Positions 16,763 to 27,116 of a stretch of 64,000 bases of DNA are shown one piece after another. The position numbers and the translations under genes are program-made. Location of the stretch: positions 2,170,001 through 2,234,000 of the forward strand of contig NZ_AP022569.1 in assembly GCF_010727945.1 (NCBI RefSeq), written 5' to 3'. The stretch comes from Mycobacterium cookii. GTDB lineage: Bacteria; Actinomycetota; Actinomycetes; Mycobacteriales; Mycobacteriaceae. How positions within the stretch are numbered: position 1 is the stretch's first letter; every line of letters begins with the position of its first letter. A model generated the notes under the pieces. It was given only the letters and a program-made list of their open reading frames with translations. It was not told where the DNA came from and made no database searches.

Positions 16763-17785
16763 CTATCGGAGGTCGATGTATTCGATATACGCAATACCTT
16801 CGATCGCTTTGCCGCGAAAGCTTCCGGTGTAGTGGTAGCTGCCTACGAATCCGGCTCCCAGCCCGTACACCCAATCCCCGTGACATCGTCCAGTGATGCT
16901 GATGACCTCGGATCCCCGGAGATACGCCGACCACGTCAGCGTGGCGGGCAGTCGCATGTCGCGGCCGCTTGGCGTTGATCGCGGGGCGGGCTCGTATTCC
17001 TCGACGTCGAACCTGGTATCGAGCAACTCGCTCCCGTAGTCGTCCAGGCCCCGAACCCATGTCGCGGAAATGAGTTCAATCCCGCCTGCACCCAACACCT
17101 TTGACGTCAAAACCTGTGTGCGCTCGTCGATGTTCAGAACGTGGTAGGTGAAGAACGGCACCGGAAGGTTGGGGGTGCCGGGTATCGGGATCGAGTGCAG
17201 CCCAACTCCGCTGGCGTATTCGAGCGTGCACAACCCGGCGACTAAAAGGCCGCCGACCGCACCGTTGTACCGACACAAAAGGCTCCAGTGCGTGTAAAGG
17301 CCACCAGGGAGGTCAACGAAGTACGTGACCTTATCCGTTGCCTGGATGTCGAGGTCCACCACAACATCACGGTGGAACCGCTGGAGCCGGAAGTCGGGAT
17401 AACTGCCCTCGATGGTGAGATCGTCGCCGAGGCGAACGAGGCTGCCGTCTGGGAGAATTTCGCAGTCCCGTGCGATCGAGTAGGTGTGCAAACCCTCGCC
17501 CCGCATGGCAGCGGTGGCTGACACCAGGTAGGCGGTATCGCTCGCGCTGGTGACAATCGCGTGATCGTTGGAGAAGATCGCGATTCCCGGCGTCCCGATG
17601 ATCGACATCACCCCGAACGTTCGATGCGGCTCGGGAAGATCGGGCACCATCACTCCGTAATGCACCCAACTCGACCGCAGACCGTGGGGAGGCGTCAGCT
17701 GGGTACTCGGGTCGAACGGGCGGCCGATTCGCCGACCGTTCCGGTTGAGGCGCTTGGCGAGTGCAGACACCGCCGATGCAATCAT
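16763..17785 (-). CDS. AttH/CrtC-like lipocalin-type protein (DUF6670-like), putative
   Basis: 340 aa, rich in beta strands, no signal peptide. Repeated patterns such as YVTYFVDLP, THWSLLCRYNGAVGG, TFTYHVLNIDE and the closing ITGRCHGDWVYGLGAGFVGSY are reminiscent of the AttH/CrtC double-lipocalin fold seen in carotenoid hydratases and in mycobacterial DUF6670 proteins. I recognise the family only loosely and cannot assign a function. It is the unit nearest to ychF, 41 bp after the ychF stop, with repeat B at its 3' end. Confidence 0.65.
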   Translation of the reverse strand: MIASAVSALAKRLNRNGRRIGRPFDPSTQLTPPHGLRSSWVHYGVMVPDLPEPHRTFGVMSIIGTPGIAIFSNDHAIVTSASDTAYLVSATAAMRGEGLHTYSIARDCEILPDGSLVRLGDDLTIEGSYPDFRLQRFHRDVVVDLDIQATDKVTYFVDLPGGLYTHWSLLCRYNGAVGGLLVAGLCTLEYASGVGLHSIPIPGTPNLPVPFFTYHVLNIDERTQVLTSKVLGAGGIELISATWVRGLDDYGSELLDTRFDVEEYEPAPRSTPSGRDMRLPATLTWSAYLRGSEVISITGRCHGDWVYGLGAGFVGSYHYTGSFRGKAIEGIAYIEYIDLR

Positions 17786-17826
17786 GGCGCCGACGCTACT
17801 GGCTCGCTCCTTAGACGACCGTTCCC

Positions 17827-18924
<1,098 letters not shown>

Positions 18925-18933
18925 AGGGAACCA

Positions 18934-18939
18934 AGTGTA
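18934..18939 (-). promoter_or_regulatory. -10 element of ychF
   Basis: Minus-strand TACACT matches TANNNT and lies 9 nt before the GTG start codon; no Shine-Dalgarno is evident. Confidence 0.4.
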
Positions 18940-19012
18940 GGAGAAGGCGCGCGTGTGGCACGCCCGCGCAAACGCTAACGAGGTCGTTACGCGTCTTTCG
19001 GCGCTGAGCCGG

Positions 19013-19018
19013 TACGGT
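19013..19018 (+). promoter_or_regulatory. -10 element of the leaderless DUF6542 gene
   Basis: TACGGT followed by exactly 6 nt and the GTG at 19025. This spacing is that of mycobacterial leaderless mRNAs and decides the start codon. Confidence 0.55.
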
Positions 19019-19024
19019 CGACGT

Positions 19025-20092
19025 GTGTCAGCAGAGCAGACGCGGTCGGCGGTAACGGCAGATCACCGCTCGATCGTTCCGTCGGTTCCTGGTCTGCCGT
19101 GGTGGGCCGCGGTGGTCATCGCCGTGACCGGAGCCGCCGTCGGCTTCGCGTTCGACGCCGGCTCCGGCAAGGAGCTGACCAGCGTCTTCTCCGGGCTCTA
19201 CGTGGTGGGCTGCCTCGCTGCCGTGCTCGCCGTGCGACAGGCCGGCATCTTCACCGCGGTGATCCAGCCGCCGCTGATCTTGTTCTGCGCGGTGCCCGGC
19301 GCCTACTTCCTCTTCCATGGGGCGAAGTTCACCGGAATCAAGGACCTCCTGATCAACTGCGGCTACCCGCTGATCGAGCGCTTCCCGCTGATGTTGTTCA
19401 CCTCGGCGGCGGTGCTGCTGATCGGCCTGGTCCGGTGGGGCCTCGACCGGGTGGTCCACCGCTCGTCGTCCGCGTCCGACGACGCTGCCGCCGAGGACAC
19501 CTCGAGCACCGGCGGAGCGTTCGGATTGGTGGCGCGGCTGTCGGCGCTGTTCAACCGCGAGTCCGACGACGACGAGGCGGTCGAGAAGCCCGCCCGGCAG
19601 CGCACCCGGCGAACCCACGCTGTCGAGCGTTCGACCAGGTCCGCCTCCGCCCGAAGGACCGGCGGCCGTCCGGAAGCATCGCGCACCCGTCGCCCGCGGC
19701 CCCCGCTGGGCGAGGCGGCAGACCCGGCCCGCGACCGTGCCCGGCGTCGCCGTCCCACCCACGAAATCGACGGACCCGAGCCGCCTCGCCGCGGCAGATT
19801 GCCCCGCGACCTCGAACAGCGTGGTCGGCCGCCCTGGGAAGTGCGCCGTGAAACCCAGGCCCGCCGGGGTCGGCCGACGAGTCGCTTCGAACCGCGGGAG
19901 CCCGTCGAGCCCTACGACGCCACCCCGCCGCCGCGCCGCAGGCCCGGGCCGAACGGGTCATCGCGCGCGACCGCAACCCACCACCCGATCTCGCGGGTGC
20001 GTTACCGGAATGACGAATCGCAGGACGAGCCCACATCGCGTCCACCGCGGCCACGCAAGGCCGCCGGCGAGAACTGGGACTACGACCGCTAA
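19025..20092 (+). CDS. DUF6542 membrane protein (Rv1111c-like)
   Basis: 355 aa from the leaderless GTG. Four membrane helices in residues 25-145 (starting GLPWWAAVVIAVTGAAVGFAF) make a DUF6542 domain. The remaining 200 residues are a highly charged, Arg/Pro-rich, probably disordered cytoplasmic tail ending GENWDYDR. The position between ychF and ispH matches Rv1111c. Function unknown; the basic tail could bind acidic partners or nucleic acid. Confidence 0.82.
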   Translation: MSAEQTRSAVTADHRSIVPSVPGLPWWAAVVIAVTGAAVGFAFDAGSGKELTSVFSGLYVVGCLAAVLAVRQAGIFTAVIQPPLILFCAVPGAYFLFHGAKFTGIKDLLINCGYPLIERFPLMLFTSAAVLLIGLVRWGLDRVVHRSSSASDDAAAEDTSSTGGAFGLVARLSALFNRESDDDEAVEKPARQRTRRTHAVERSTRSASARRTGGRPEASRTRRPRPPLGEAADPARDRARRRRPTHEIDGPEPPRRGRLPRDLEQRGRPPWEVRRETQARRGRPTSRFEPREPVEPYDATPPPRRRPGPNGSSRATATHHPISRVRYRNDESQDEPTSRPPRPRKAAGENWDYDR

Positions 20093-20120
20093 CTAGCTGC
20101 GGGGCCTAATGGCGCGGCTT

Positions 20121-20152
20121 CTCCTCAGTCCGCTGCGCGGACTGCATCGTCG
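20121..20152 (+). repeat. hairpin-CATCGTCG repeat, copy 1
   Basis: CTCCT followed by a perfect 8-bp stem (CAGTCCGC/GCGGACTG) with loop TGC, then CATCGTCG. It covers the last codons of ispH and supplies that protein's C-terminal tail. Related copies are at 38405, 39601, 40993 and 57152. Confidence 0.6.
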
Positions 20153-21165
20153 CCGCGCGCCGGCCGGATTTCCCGAGGCAACGCGAACACCAGTGTCTCG
20201 TTGGCCGTCGTCACGGGCTGCACCGTGCCGTAGCCGTACTCGGCCAGCCGCTCCAGCACGCCACGCACCAGCACCTCCGGCACCGACGCCCCGGACGTGA
20301 CCCCGACCGTGGTGACGCCGTCCAGCCACGCCGGATCGATGTCGTCGGCGTAGTCGACCAGATGCGCGGCCTGCGACCCGGCGCCTAGCGCGACCTCGAC
20401 CAGCCGCACCGAGTTCGACGAATTGCGCGATCCGACGACGATCACCAGCTCGCATTCCGGCGCCATCGCCTTGACCGCGACCTGGCGATTCTGCGTGGCG
20501 TAGCAGATGTCGTCGCTGGGCGGGTCCTGCAACTTCGGGAAACGCGCGCGCAGCCGCTGGACGGTCTCCATGGTCTCGTCGACGGACAGCGTGGTCTGCG
20601 ACAACCAGATCACCTTGTTCTCGTCGCGGACCGTCACACCCTCGACAGCCTCGGGCCCGTCGACCAGCTGCACATGGTCGGGGGCCTCACCGGCGGTCCC
20701 GACGACCTCCTCGTGGCCCTCGTGGCCGATCAGCAGAATGTCGTAGTCGTCGCGGGCGAATCGCTTGGCCTCGTTGTGCACCTTGGTGACCAGCGGACAC
20801 GTCGCATCGATGACCTTCAGCTGCCGCTCGGCGGCGGTCGTGTGCACCGTCGGCGCGACGCCGTGGGCGGAGAACACCACGATCGAGCCCTCCGGCACCT
20901 CGTCGTTGTCCTCGACGAATACCGCGCCGGCCTTGGCCAGAGTGTCCACCACATGGCGGTTGTGCACGATCTCGTGACGGACGTAGACGGGTGCGCCGTG
21001 CCTTTCCAGCGCACGCTCGACTGTCTCCACAGCGCGATCCACGCCGGCGCAATAACCGCGCGGCTCGGCCAGCAGCACACGCTTACCGGTCACCGGCTCG
21101 ATCGCCGACCTGGTTGCGCCCGCCCTCATCCCTATATGAGGCCCCATATTGACGGTTGGTGGCAT
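20125..21165 (-). CDS. ispH: 4-hydroxy-3-methylbut-2-enyl diphosphate reductase
   Basis: 346 aa. Last enzyme of the MEP pathway, makes IPP and DMAPP with a [4Fe-4S] cluster. The three cluster cysteines are visible in [15 protein letters not shown] and [11 protein letters not shown]; the substrate motif SSNSVRL follows. Start [10 protein letters not shown] at 21165 was chosen by resemblance to mycobacterial LytB2; an ATG at 21147 is possible. The C-terminal residues ([10 protein letters not shown]) are encoded by a mobile-looking hairpin repeat. Confidence 0.94.
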   Translation of the reverse strand: MPPTVNMGPHIGMRAGATRSAIEPVTGKRVLLAEPRGYCAGVDRAVETVERALERHGAPVYVRHEIVHNRHVVDTLAKAGAVFVEDNDEVPEGSIVVFSAHGVAPTVHTTAAERQLKVIDATCPLVTKVHNEAKRFARDDYDILLIGHEGHEEVVGTAGEAPDHVQLVDGPEAVEGVTVRDENKVIWLSQTTLSVDETMETVQRLRARFPKLQDPPSDDICYATQNRQVAVKAMAPECELVIVVGSRNSSNSVRLVEVALGAGSQAAHLVDYADDIDPAWLDGVTTVGVTSGASVPEVLVRGVLERLAEYGYGTVQPVTTANETLVFALPREIRPARGDDAVRAAD

Positions 21166-21231
21166 GCCAACCAGGCTACTGCCCGCGCGCTCAGCTTGGA
21201 GTTGACCGCAGGTTAGGGCAGGCTGGACCGC

Positions 21232-21795
21232 ATGGCTACTGCACCATACGGGGTCCGGCTGCTGGTGGGAGCGGCGACGATGGCCGTCGAGGAGACCATC
21301 AAGCTGCCGAAAACGATCTTGATGTATCCGATGACGCTGGTTAGCACGGCCGCGCATGTCGTGATGCGATTCCAGCAGAACGTGGCCGAGCTGGTGATCA
21401 AGGGTGATTCCACCCTGGAGCACATCTTCCCGCCCAAGGACGAGCAGCCGGAGTGGGCGACGTTCGACGAGGACCTGGCCGACGGTGACGACGACGCCAT
21501 CGACACCGAGAGTCGCGGCGAAGGACGGTTCGCGCTGTATTCGTCCCCTGAAGCAGGCGCAGGCGACGACTGGGCGCGGGTGGCCGCCACACCGGGCCAG
21601 CAGGCCGCGCCCGCACCCGCGGTGGTCGAGGAGCTGGACTACGAACAGCTGACGCTGGCACAGCTGCGGGCCCGGCTGCAGTCGCTCGACCTCGACGAGC
21701 TCGAAGCCCTGCTGGCCTACGAGGAATCCACCAAAGGCCGTGCGCCGTTCCAGACGCTGCTCGCCAACAGGATCACGCGCGCGACAGCGAAGTGA
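21232..21795 (+). CDS. lipid droplet-associated protein (Rv1109c-like)
   Basis: 187 aa. An amphipathic or hydrophobic N-terminal region (residues 5-60, [20 protein letters not shown]) is followed by an acidic linker and a C-terminal helical domain ([20 protein letters not shown]). Homologs in this position are annotated as lipid droplet-associated in mycobacteria. Its stop overlaps the xseA start (GTGA), so it is cotranscribed with exonuclease VII; a functional link is not obvious. Confidence 0.75.
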   Translation: MATAPYGVRLLVGAATMAVEETIKLPKTILMYPMTLVSTAAHVVMRFQQNVAELVIKGDSTLEHIFPPKDEQPEWATFDEDLADGDDDAIDTESRGEGRFALYSSPEAGAGDDWARVAATPGQQAAPAPAVVEELDYEQLTLAQLRARLQSLDLDELEALLAYEESTKGRAPFQTLLANRITRATAK

Positions 21796-23030
21796 CCGCC
21801 AACGCCAATTCGGCCGAGAACCCGTATCCCGTTCGCGCGGTTGCGATCCGGATCGCCGGCTGGATCGAGAAGTTGGGCACGGTCTGGGTGGAAGGCCAGC
21901 TGACCCAGATCAACATCCGACCGGGCGCCAAGACCGTCTTCATGGTGTTGCGTGATCCGGCCGCCGACATGTCGCTGACGGTCACCGCTCCGCGCGACCT
22001 GGTGGAGAGCGCACCGGTCAAGCTTGCCGAAGGCGTGCAGGTGGTGGTGTGCGGCAAGGCGAACTTCTTCACCGGCCGTGGCACGCTTACGTTGCGGCTC
22101 AGCGAGATTCGCGCCGTGGGCATCGGAGAGCTGTTGGCCCGGATCGAAAGGTTGCGCCGGCTGCTGGACGCCGAAGGGCTGTTCGACCTGCGGCTCAAAC
22201 GGCCGATCCCGTTCCTGCCCAACACCGTTGGGCTGATCACCGGTAGGGCCAGCGCGGCCGAGCGGGATGTGACGACCGTCGCCGCCGCGCGCTGGCCCGC
22301 GGTGCGGTTCGCCGTCCGGAACACCGCCGTCCAGGGTCCCACCGCGGTGGCCCAGATCGTCGCTGTGCTCAAGGAATTGGACGCCGATACGTGCGTCGAC
22401 GTGATCGTGCTGGCCCGCGGCGGCGGCAGCGTGGAGGACCTGCTGCCGTTCTCCGACGAGACGCTGTGCCGCGCGATCGCCGCGTGCCGCACACCGGTGG
22501 TCAGCGCGGTCGGCCACGAGCCCGACAACCCGCTGTGCGACCTGGTCGCCGACGTCCGCGCCGCCACGCCCACCGATGCCGCCAAACGCATCGTCCCGGA
22601 CACCGCGGCCGAGCAGCACCTGCTCGACGACTTGCGGCGGCGCAGCGCCCAGGCACTGCGGCACTGGGTGACGCGCGAGGAGCGGATACTCGCCCAGCTG
22701 CGCAGCCGTCCGGTGCTGGCCGAACCGCTGACGGCGCTGACGGCGCGGGCCGACGAGATTCACCGCGCCCGGTCCGCGGTTCGCCGCGACATCAACCGGG
22801 TGATCGATGCCGAAACCGAACGCGTCGGACACTTGTCGGCCAGGCTGGCTACGTTGGGTCCGGCGGCCACCCTTGCGCGCGGTTACGCGGTGGTGCAGGC
22901 GGTGACGCCCGAGGGTCGGTCGGCGGTGCTACGTAGCACCGCCGATGCGCCGGCCGGGACGGCGCTGCGGGTACGGGTCGGCGACGGCGCGATCGCGGCG
23001 GTGAGCGAAGGACCTGCCGATGGCGAGTGA
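21792..23030 (+). CDS. xseA: exodeoxyribonuclease VII large subunit
   Basis: 412 aa, GTG start overlapping the previous stop. N-terminal OB-fold ([20 protein letters not shown]), then the catalytic domain with [30 protein letters not shown] and [15 protein letters not shown], all standard for XseA. With XseB it degrades single-stranded DNA in repair. Shares 11 bp with xseB. Confidence 0.96.
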   Translation: MTANANSAENPYPVRAVAIRIAGWIEKLGTVWVEGQLTQINIRPGAKTVFMVLRDPAADMSLTVTAPRDLVESAPVKLAEGVQVVVCGKANFFTGRGTLTLRLSEIRAVGIGELLARIERLRRLLDAEGLFDLRLKRPIPFLPNTVGLITGRASAAERDVTTVAAARWPAVRFAVRNTAVQGPTAVAQIVAVLKELDADTCVDVIVLARGGGSVEDLLPFSDETLCRAIAACRTPVVSAVGHEPDNPLCDLVADVRAATPTDAAKRIVPDTAAEQHLLDDLRRRSAQALRHWVTREERILAQLRSRPVLAEPLTALTARADEIHRARSAVRRDINRVIDAETERVGHLSARLATLGPAATLARGYAVVQAVTPEGRSAVLRSTADAPAGTALRVRVGDGAIAAVSEGPADGE

Positions 23031-23247
23031 CGAGGCTACGCCTATTAGTCAGCTCGGGTATGAAAAATGCCGCGACGAGCTGATCGAGGTGGTGCGGCTG
23101 CTAGAGCAGGGCGGGCTGGACCTCGATGCGTCGCTGACGCTCTGGGAAAGGGGCGAGCAGCTGGCAAAACGCTGCGAAGAGCACTTAGCCGGCGCCCGTA
23201 AGCGGGTTACCGACGCGCTCGCCGCCGGCGATCCGCAGGATTCTTGA
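23020..23247 (+). CDS. xseB: exodeoxyribonuclease VII small subunit
   Basis: 75 aa, the usual size. The helical hairpin includes [43 protein letters not shown], the XseB core that wraps around the coiled-coil of XseA. The ATG lies 11 bp before the end of xseA, so translation is coupled. Confidence 0.95.
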   Translation: MASDEATPISQLGYEKCRDELIEVVRLLEQGGLDLDASLTLWERGEQLAKRCEEHLAGARKRVTDALAAGDPQDS

Positions 23248-23281
23248 CAGCGCAACTATTTCTCGGGGATCTGTTCGGAAC

Positions 23282-23295
23282 TGGAACACGTTTCA
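23282..23295. promoter_or_regulatory. KstR-type operator
   Basis: TGGAACACGTTTCA fits the KstR consensus TNNAACNNGTTNNA at every fixed position. KstR is the TetR repressor of cholesterol catabolism in mycobacteria. It lies 15 bp before the ATG of the 3beta-HSD gene, a sterol-oxidising enzyme, which makes a functional site likely. Confidence 0.7.
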
Positions 23296-23310
23296 GTTAT
23301 CCTCTGCGGC

Positions 23311-24429
23311 ATGGTTGAGAACTCTGCACAATCGCCGACCACCCAACTGGGCCGGGTGCTGGTCACCGGCGGCTCGGGATTCGTCGGCGCCAACCTCGTC
23401 ACCACCCTGCTCGACCGCGGCTATCAGGTGCGCTCCTTCGACCGGGCGCCCTCCCCGCTGCCCGCCCAGCCCGGGCTCGAGGTGCTGCAAGGCGACATCT
23501 GCGACCGCGACGTCGTCGCGGGGGCAGTCGACGGCATCGACACCGTCTTCCACACCGCTGCCCTGATCGAGCTGATGGGAGGCGCATCGGTCACCGACGA
23601 GTACCGGCAGCGCAGCTTCGCCGTCAATGTCGAGGGAACCAAGAACCTGGTGCACGCCGCACAACGCGCCGGCGTCCAGCGATTCGTCTACACCGCGTCC
23701 AACAGCGTGGTGATGGGCGGCAAGCCCATCGCCGGTGGCGACGAGACGCTGCCATACACCGACCGATTCAACGACCTCTACACCGAGACGAAGGTCGTCG
23801 CCGAGCGATTCGTGTTGTCGCAGAACGGGATTGACGGACTGCTGACCTGCTCGATACGCCCGAGCGGAATCTGGGGCCGCGGCGATCAGACGATGTTCCG
23901 CAAGGTGTTCGAATCCGTGCTGGCCGGCCACGTCAAGGTGCTGGTCGGCCGCAAGTCCGCCCGCTTGGATAACTCCTACGTACACAACCTGATTCACGGC
24001 TTCATCCTGGCCGCCGAACACCTGGTGCCGGGTGGCACCGCGCCCGGCCAGGCGTACTTCATCAACGACGCCGAACCGGTGAACATGTTCGAGTTCGCCC
24101 GCCCGGTGATCGCGGCGTGCGGCGAGCGCCTGCCCCGGCTGCGGATCTCCGGCGCCGCGGTCCGTGCGGTGATGTTGGGTTGGCAGCGGCTGCATTTCCG
24201 GTTCGGGCTGCCGCAGCCGCCGCTGGAGCCGCTGGCCGTCGAGCGGCTGTACCTGGACAACTACTTCTCGGTGGCCAAGGCCACCCGCGATCTCGGCTAC
24301 CGGCCGTTGTTCACCACCGAAGAGGCGATGAAGGAATGTCTGCCCTACTACGTCGAGCTGTTCGACCAGATGAGGGCCACCGCGCATCCGCACCCGGTGG
24401 CCGTCGTCGCACCCGTCGTCGCCGAGTAG
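23311..24429 (+). CDS. 3beta-hydroxysteroid dehydrogenase/isomerase (cholesterol dehydrogenase)
   Basis: 372 aa. Extended SDR: NAD motif TGGSGFVGAN at residues 20-29, FHTAALIELMGG, catalytic Tyr-Lys in LYTETK, and RPSGIWGRGDQTMF. These match Rv1106c, which oxidises cholesterol and pregnenolone to 3-keto-4-ene steroids, the first step of sterol catabolism. A hydrophobic helix near residues 285-305 may anchor it to the membrane. A KstR-type palindrome precedes the gene. Confidence 0.88.
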   Translation: MVENSAQSPTTQLGRVLVTGGSGFVGANLVTTLLDRGYQVRSFDRAPSPLPAQPGLEVLQGDICDRDVVAGAVDGIDTVFHTAALIELMGGASVTDEYRQRSFAVNVEGTKNLVHAAQRAGVQRFVYTASNSVVMGGKPIAGGDETLPYTDRFNDLYTETKVVAERFVLSQNGIDGLLTCSIRPSGIWGRGDQTMFRKVFESVLAGHVKVLVGRKSARLDNSYVHNLIHGFILAAEHLVPGGTAPGQAYFINDAEPVNMFEFARPVIAACGERLPRLRISGAAVRAVMLGWQRLHFRFGLPQPPLEPLAVERLYLDNYFSVAKATRDLGYRPLFTTEEAMKECLPYYVELFDQMRATAHPHPVAVVAPVVAE

Positions 24430-24452
24430 CCAAGACATTCCGCGTCGGCGTG

Positions 24453-24458
24453 TAGCGT
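24453..24458 (+). promoter_or_regulatory. -10 element before the dehydrogenase operon
   Basis: TAGCGT lies 8 nt before the ATG at 24467, which has no Shine-Dalgarno; a near-leaderless internal promoter for the next three genes is likely. Confidence 0.35.
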
Positions 24459-24466
24459 AATCCGCC

Positions 24467-25534
24467 ATGAACTCGCCGATGACCGACACTGTTCTGGTCA
24501 CCGGGGCATTCGGACTTGTCGGCTCGGAAACCGTGCGGCAATTGCAGGCCGGTGGCCGCCGCGTCATCGCCACCGATCTCGACCTGCCGGCCAACCGCAA
24601 AGCCGCCGCCGGGCTGCTGCCACCCGACGCGGTGCGCTGGGCCGACCTCACCGACCCGGGTGCGGTCACCGAGCTGCTGCAGAAGGTTGCGCCGACGGTG
24701 ATCATCCACCTGGCCGCGATCATTCCGCCGGCCTGCTACGCCCGGCCTGCGCTGGCCCGCCGCGTCAACGTCGACGCGACCGGATACCTGCTCGAGGCCG
24801 CCGCAACGTTGCCGCAGCCGCCGCGCTTCGTCCAGGCCTCCAGCGTCGCCACCTACGGCGCCCGCAACCCGCACCACGTCAGCGGCGTGCTCACCGCCGA
24901 CACCCCGCTGCGGCCTTCCGACAACTACGGCGCCCACAAGGTCGAAGCCGAAAAGCTGGTGCGCGGCTCGGCGCTGGACTGGGTGATACTGCGACTCGGC
25001 GGCGTGCTCACCGCGGAGCCGCGCTTCGACCTCGACTTGGACACCATCTACTTCGAGGCGTCGCTGCCCGTCGACGGCCGTATCCAGACCGTCGACGTGC
25101 GCGACGTCGCGCGCGCATTCATCGCGGCCACCACGGCGCCGGTGGTCGGCGAGACACTGTTGATCGGCGGCGACGACTCGCACCGACTGGTCCAGGGCGA
25201 TCTCGCCCCGTCGATGGCCGCCGCGATGGGATTGGTCGGCGGCATACCCGCTGGGCGCAAAGGCAACCCGGACAGCGACACCGACTGGTTCGGCACCGAC
25301 TGGATGGACACCAAACGTTCGGTCGAAGCGCTTGATTTCCAACGGATTTCGTGGTCGCAGATGCTCGCCGAGACCGCCAACCGGATGGGTTGGCGTCGCT
25401 ACCCGGCGCGGCTGGGGGCACCGCTGGCCCACGCCCTGCTCAAGCGCCGCTCGCCGTACTACCGCTACCCCGGTCGCTACGCCGACCTATGGAGCGTGAT
25501 TGGCCGCAAATGGGAAGGGTTCAGACCGGAATGA
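24467..25534 (+). CDS. NAD-dependent epimerase/dehydratase family protein
   Basis: 355 aa extended SDR. NAD motif TGAFGLVGSE at residues 12-21, HLAAIIPP, and YGAHKVEAEKL with the catalytic Tyr and Lys. The C-terminal basic and aromatic stretch (LKRRSPYYRYPGRY) is unusual. It is followed with 4-bp overlaps by two classical SDR genes, forming a three-dehydrogenase operon downstream of the sterol dehydrogenase. The substrate is unknown; steroid or lipid alcohols are plausible from context. Confidence 0.85.
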   Translation: MNSPMTDTVLVTGAFGLVGSETVRQLQAGGRRVIATDLDLPANRKAAAGLLPPDAVRWADLTDPGAVTELLQKVAPTVIIHLAAIIPPACYARPALARRVNVDATGYLLEAAATLPQPPRFVQASSVATYGARNPHHVSGVLTADTPLRPSDNYGAHKVEAEKLVRGSALDWVILRLGGVLTAEPRFDLDLDTIYFEASLPVDGRIQTVDVRDVARAFIAATTAPVVGETLLIGGDDSHRLVQGDLAPSMAAAMGLVGGIPAGRKGNPDSDTDWFGTDWMDTKRSVEALDFQRISWSQMLAETANRMGWRRYPARLGAPLAHALLKRRSPYYRYPGRYADLWSVIGRKWEGFRPE

Positions 25535-26286
25535 CCGAACAATCCGCTGTCGTCGTCGGCGGCGCCTCCGGTATCGGCAAAGCGGTGGCGCACGCCCTGG
25601 CGGCCGACGGCCACCGGGTGGTCGTTGCCGACCGGAACGCCGACGGCGCCCACGCCGTGGCTGCCGAACTCGGCGAACCCCACAGCGCCGCCACCGTCGA
25701 CGTCACCGATGAGGATTCGGTGGGCGCCCTGTTCGACGGCGCCGGCGAACTCGACATCGTCGTCAACACCGCCGGTTTCAGCTCGCTCGGGCTGATCACC
25801 GAATTGCCGGTGGAGGATTTCCGGTCCGTCGTCGACGTCTGCCTCACCGGCAGCTTCCTGGTGATCAAGCACGGCGCGCCGCGGCTGCACGACGGCGGGG
25901 CGCTGGTGTCGATCAGCTCGCTCAACGGCCGCCAGCCCGCCGCGGCGATGAGCGCCTACTGCGCCGCGAAGGCCGGGCTGTCGATGCTGACCCAGGTCGC
26001 CGCTCTCGAATTGGCGCCGCGGGGCATCCGGGTCAACGCCGTCGCACCCGGGTTCGTGCACACCCCGCTGACCGAGCCGGCCACCCACATTCCCGGCGTC
26101 GTCGACGAATACGTGGAGAACACGCCGCTGGGCCGGGCCGGGACTCCGGAGGACATCGCCGACGCGGTGCTGTTCTTGTGCAAGGCGCCGTGGCTGACCG
26201 GTGAAGTGCTCGACCTCAACGGCGGCGCGCACATGATGCGTTACCCCGATCTGATGAGTCACGTCATGAAGCTTGCAGCGCAATGA
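25531..26286 (+). CDS. short-chain dehydrogenase/reductase
   Basis: 251 aa from the ATG that overlaps the previous stop (ATGA). Cofactor motif GGASGIG at residues 10-16, VADRNADG (acidic residue suggesting NAD preference), VNTAGF, catalytic Ser in SISSLNG and Tyr-Lys in YCAAK, then VNAVAPGFV. Middle gene of the three-dehydrogenase operon. Substrate unknown. Confidence 0.9.
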   Translation: MTEQSAVVVGGASGIGKAVAHALAADGHRVVVADRNADGAHAVAAELGEPHSAATVDVTDEDSVGALFDGAGELDIVVNTAGFSSLGLITELPVEDFRSVVDVCLTGSFLVIKHGAPRLHDGGALVSISSLNGRQPAAAMSAYCAAKAGLSMLTQVAALELAPRGIRVNAVAPGFVHTPLTEPATHIPGVVDEYVENTPLGRAGTPEDIADAVLFLCKAPWLTGEVLDLNGGAHMMRYPDLMSHVMKLAAQ

Positions 26287-27116
26287 ATTTCACCGGCAAG
26301 CAAGCGATCGTCACCGGTGCGGGCTCGGGCATCGGCGCCGCGCTGTGCCGCGCGCTGGTCGCCGCGGGCGCCGACGTGGTCTGCACCGACGTCGACGGTG
26401 CGGCGGCCGCCCGCACCGCGGAAAGCCTGCACGGACCCGGCACGGCGACCTCAGCCACGCTCGACGTCACCGACCCGGCCGCGGTGAAGGCCGCTGTCGA
26501 CGCCGTCGTCGAGCGCACCGGACGGCTCGACCTGATGTTCAACAACGCCGGAATCGCTTGGGGCGGCGACACCGAACTACTGACGCTGGAGCAGTGGAAC
26601 GCGATCATCGACGTCAACATCCGCGGCGTCGTGCACGGCGTGTCCGCCGCCTACCCGGTGATGCTGAGGCAGGGCCACGGCCACATCGTCAACACCTCGT
26701 CGATGGCCGGGCTGGCGGCTGCCGGCCAGATCACCAGTTACGTGATGACCAAGCACGCGATCGTAGGGCTGTCGCTGGCGCTGCGCTCAGAGGCGGCGTC
26801 CCGCGGGATCGGTGTGCTGGCGGTGTGTCCGGGCGCCGTCGAGACGCCGATTCTGGACAAGGGGGCGGTCGGCGGTTTCGTCGGCCGCGACTATTACCTG
26901 CGCGGGCAGGGCATGAAAAACGCCTACAGCGCCGACCGGTTGGCCCGCGACACGCTGCAGGCGATCCGTCGCAACAAGGCACTGCTGGTGAAGCCCAGGC
27001 AGGCCTACGTGTCCTGGGTGTTCGCCCGGCTGGCGCCAAACCTGTTACAGCGCATGTCGATTCGGTTCATCACCGATCAGCGAAGAAGGCAGGCCGCTAG
27101 CGCAGCCGCGCGTTGA
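26283..27116 (+). CDS. short-chain dehydrogenase/reductase
   Basis: 277 aa. TGAGSGIG at residues 11-18, CTDVDG, NNAGIAWGG, STSSMAG and the active-site region YVMTKHA. The pattern after the active site (CPGAVETPI) and the basic C-terminus resemble mycobacterial SDRs acting on lipids. Overlaps the upstream SDR by 4 bp and the convergent dienelactone hydrolase gene by 20 bp. Substrate unknown. Confidence 0.9.
   Translation: MNFTGKQAIVTGAGSGIGAALCRALVAAGADVVCTDVDGAAAARTAESLHGPGTATSATLDVTDPAAVKAAVDAVVERTGRLDLMFNNAGIAWGGDTELLTLEQWNAIIDVNIRGVVHGVSAAYPVMLRQGHGHIVNTSSMAGLAAAGQITSYVMTKHAIVGLSLALRSEAASRGIGVLAVCPGAVETPILDKGAVGGFVGRDYYLRGQGMKNAYSADRLARDTLQAIRRNKALLVKPRQAYVSWVFARLAPNLLQRMSIRFITDQRRRQAASAAAR

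Noticed and set aside
16602..17060. N-terminal extension of the TIGR03085-like protein
   Set aside because: The frame is open but lies antisense or out of frame to the DUF6670-like gene and crosses repeat B; the domain begins at MADPLFDAIERK.
23293..24723. 476-codon open frame on the minus strand opposite the 3beta-HSD gene
   Set aside because: Antisense shadow; the plus-strand gene has catalytic motifs and an operator.
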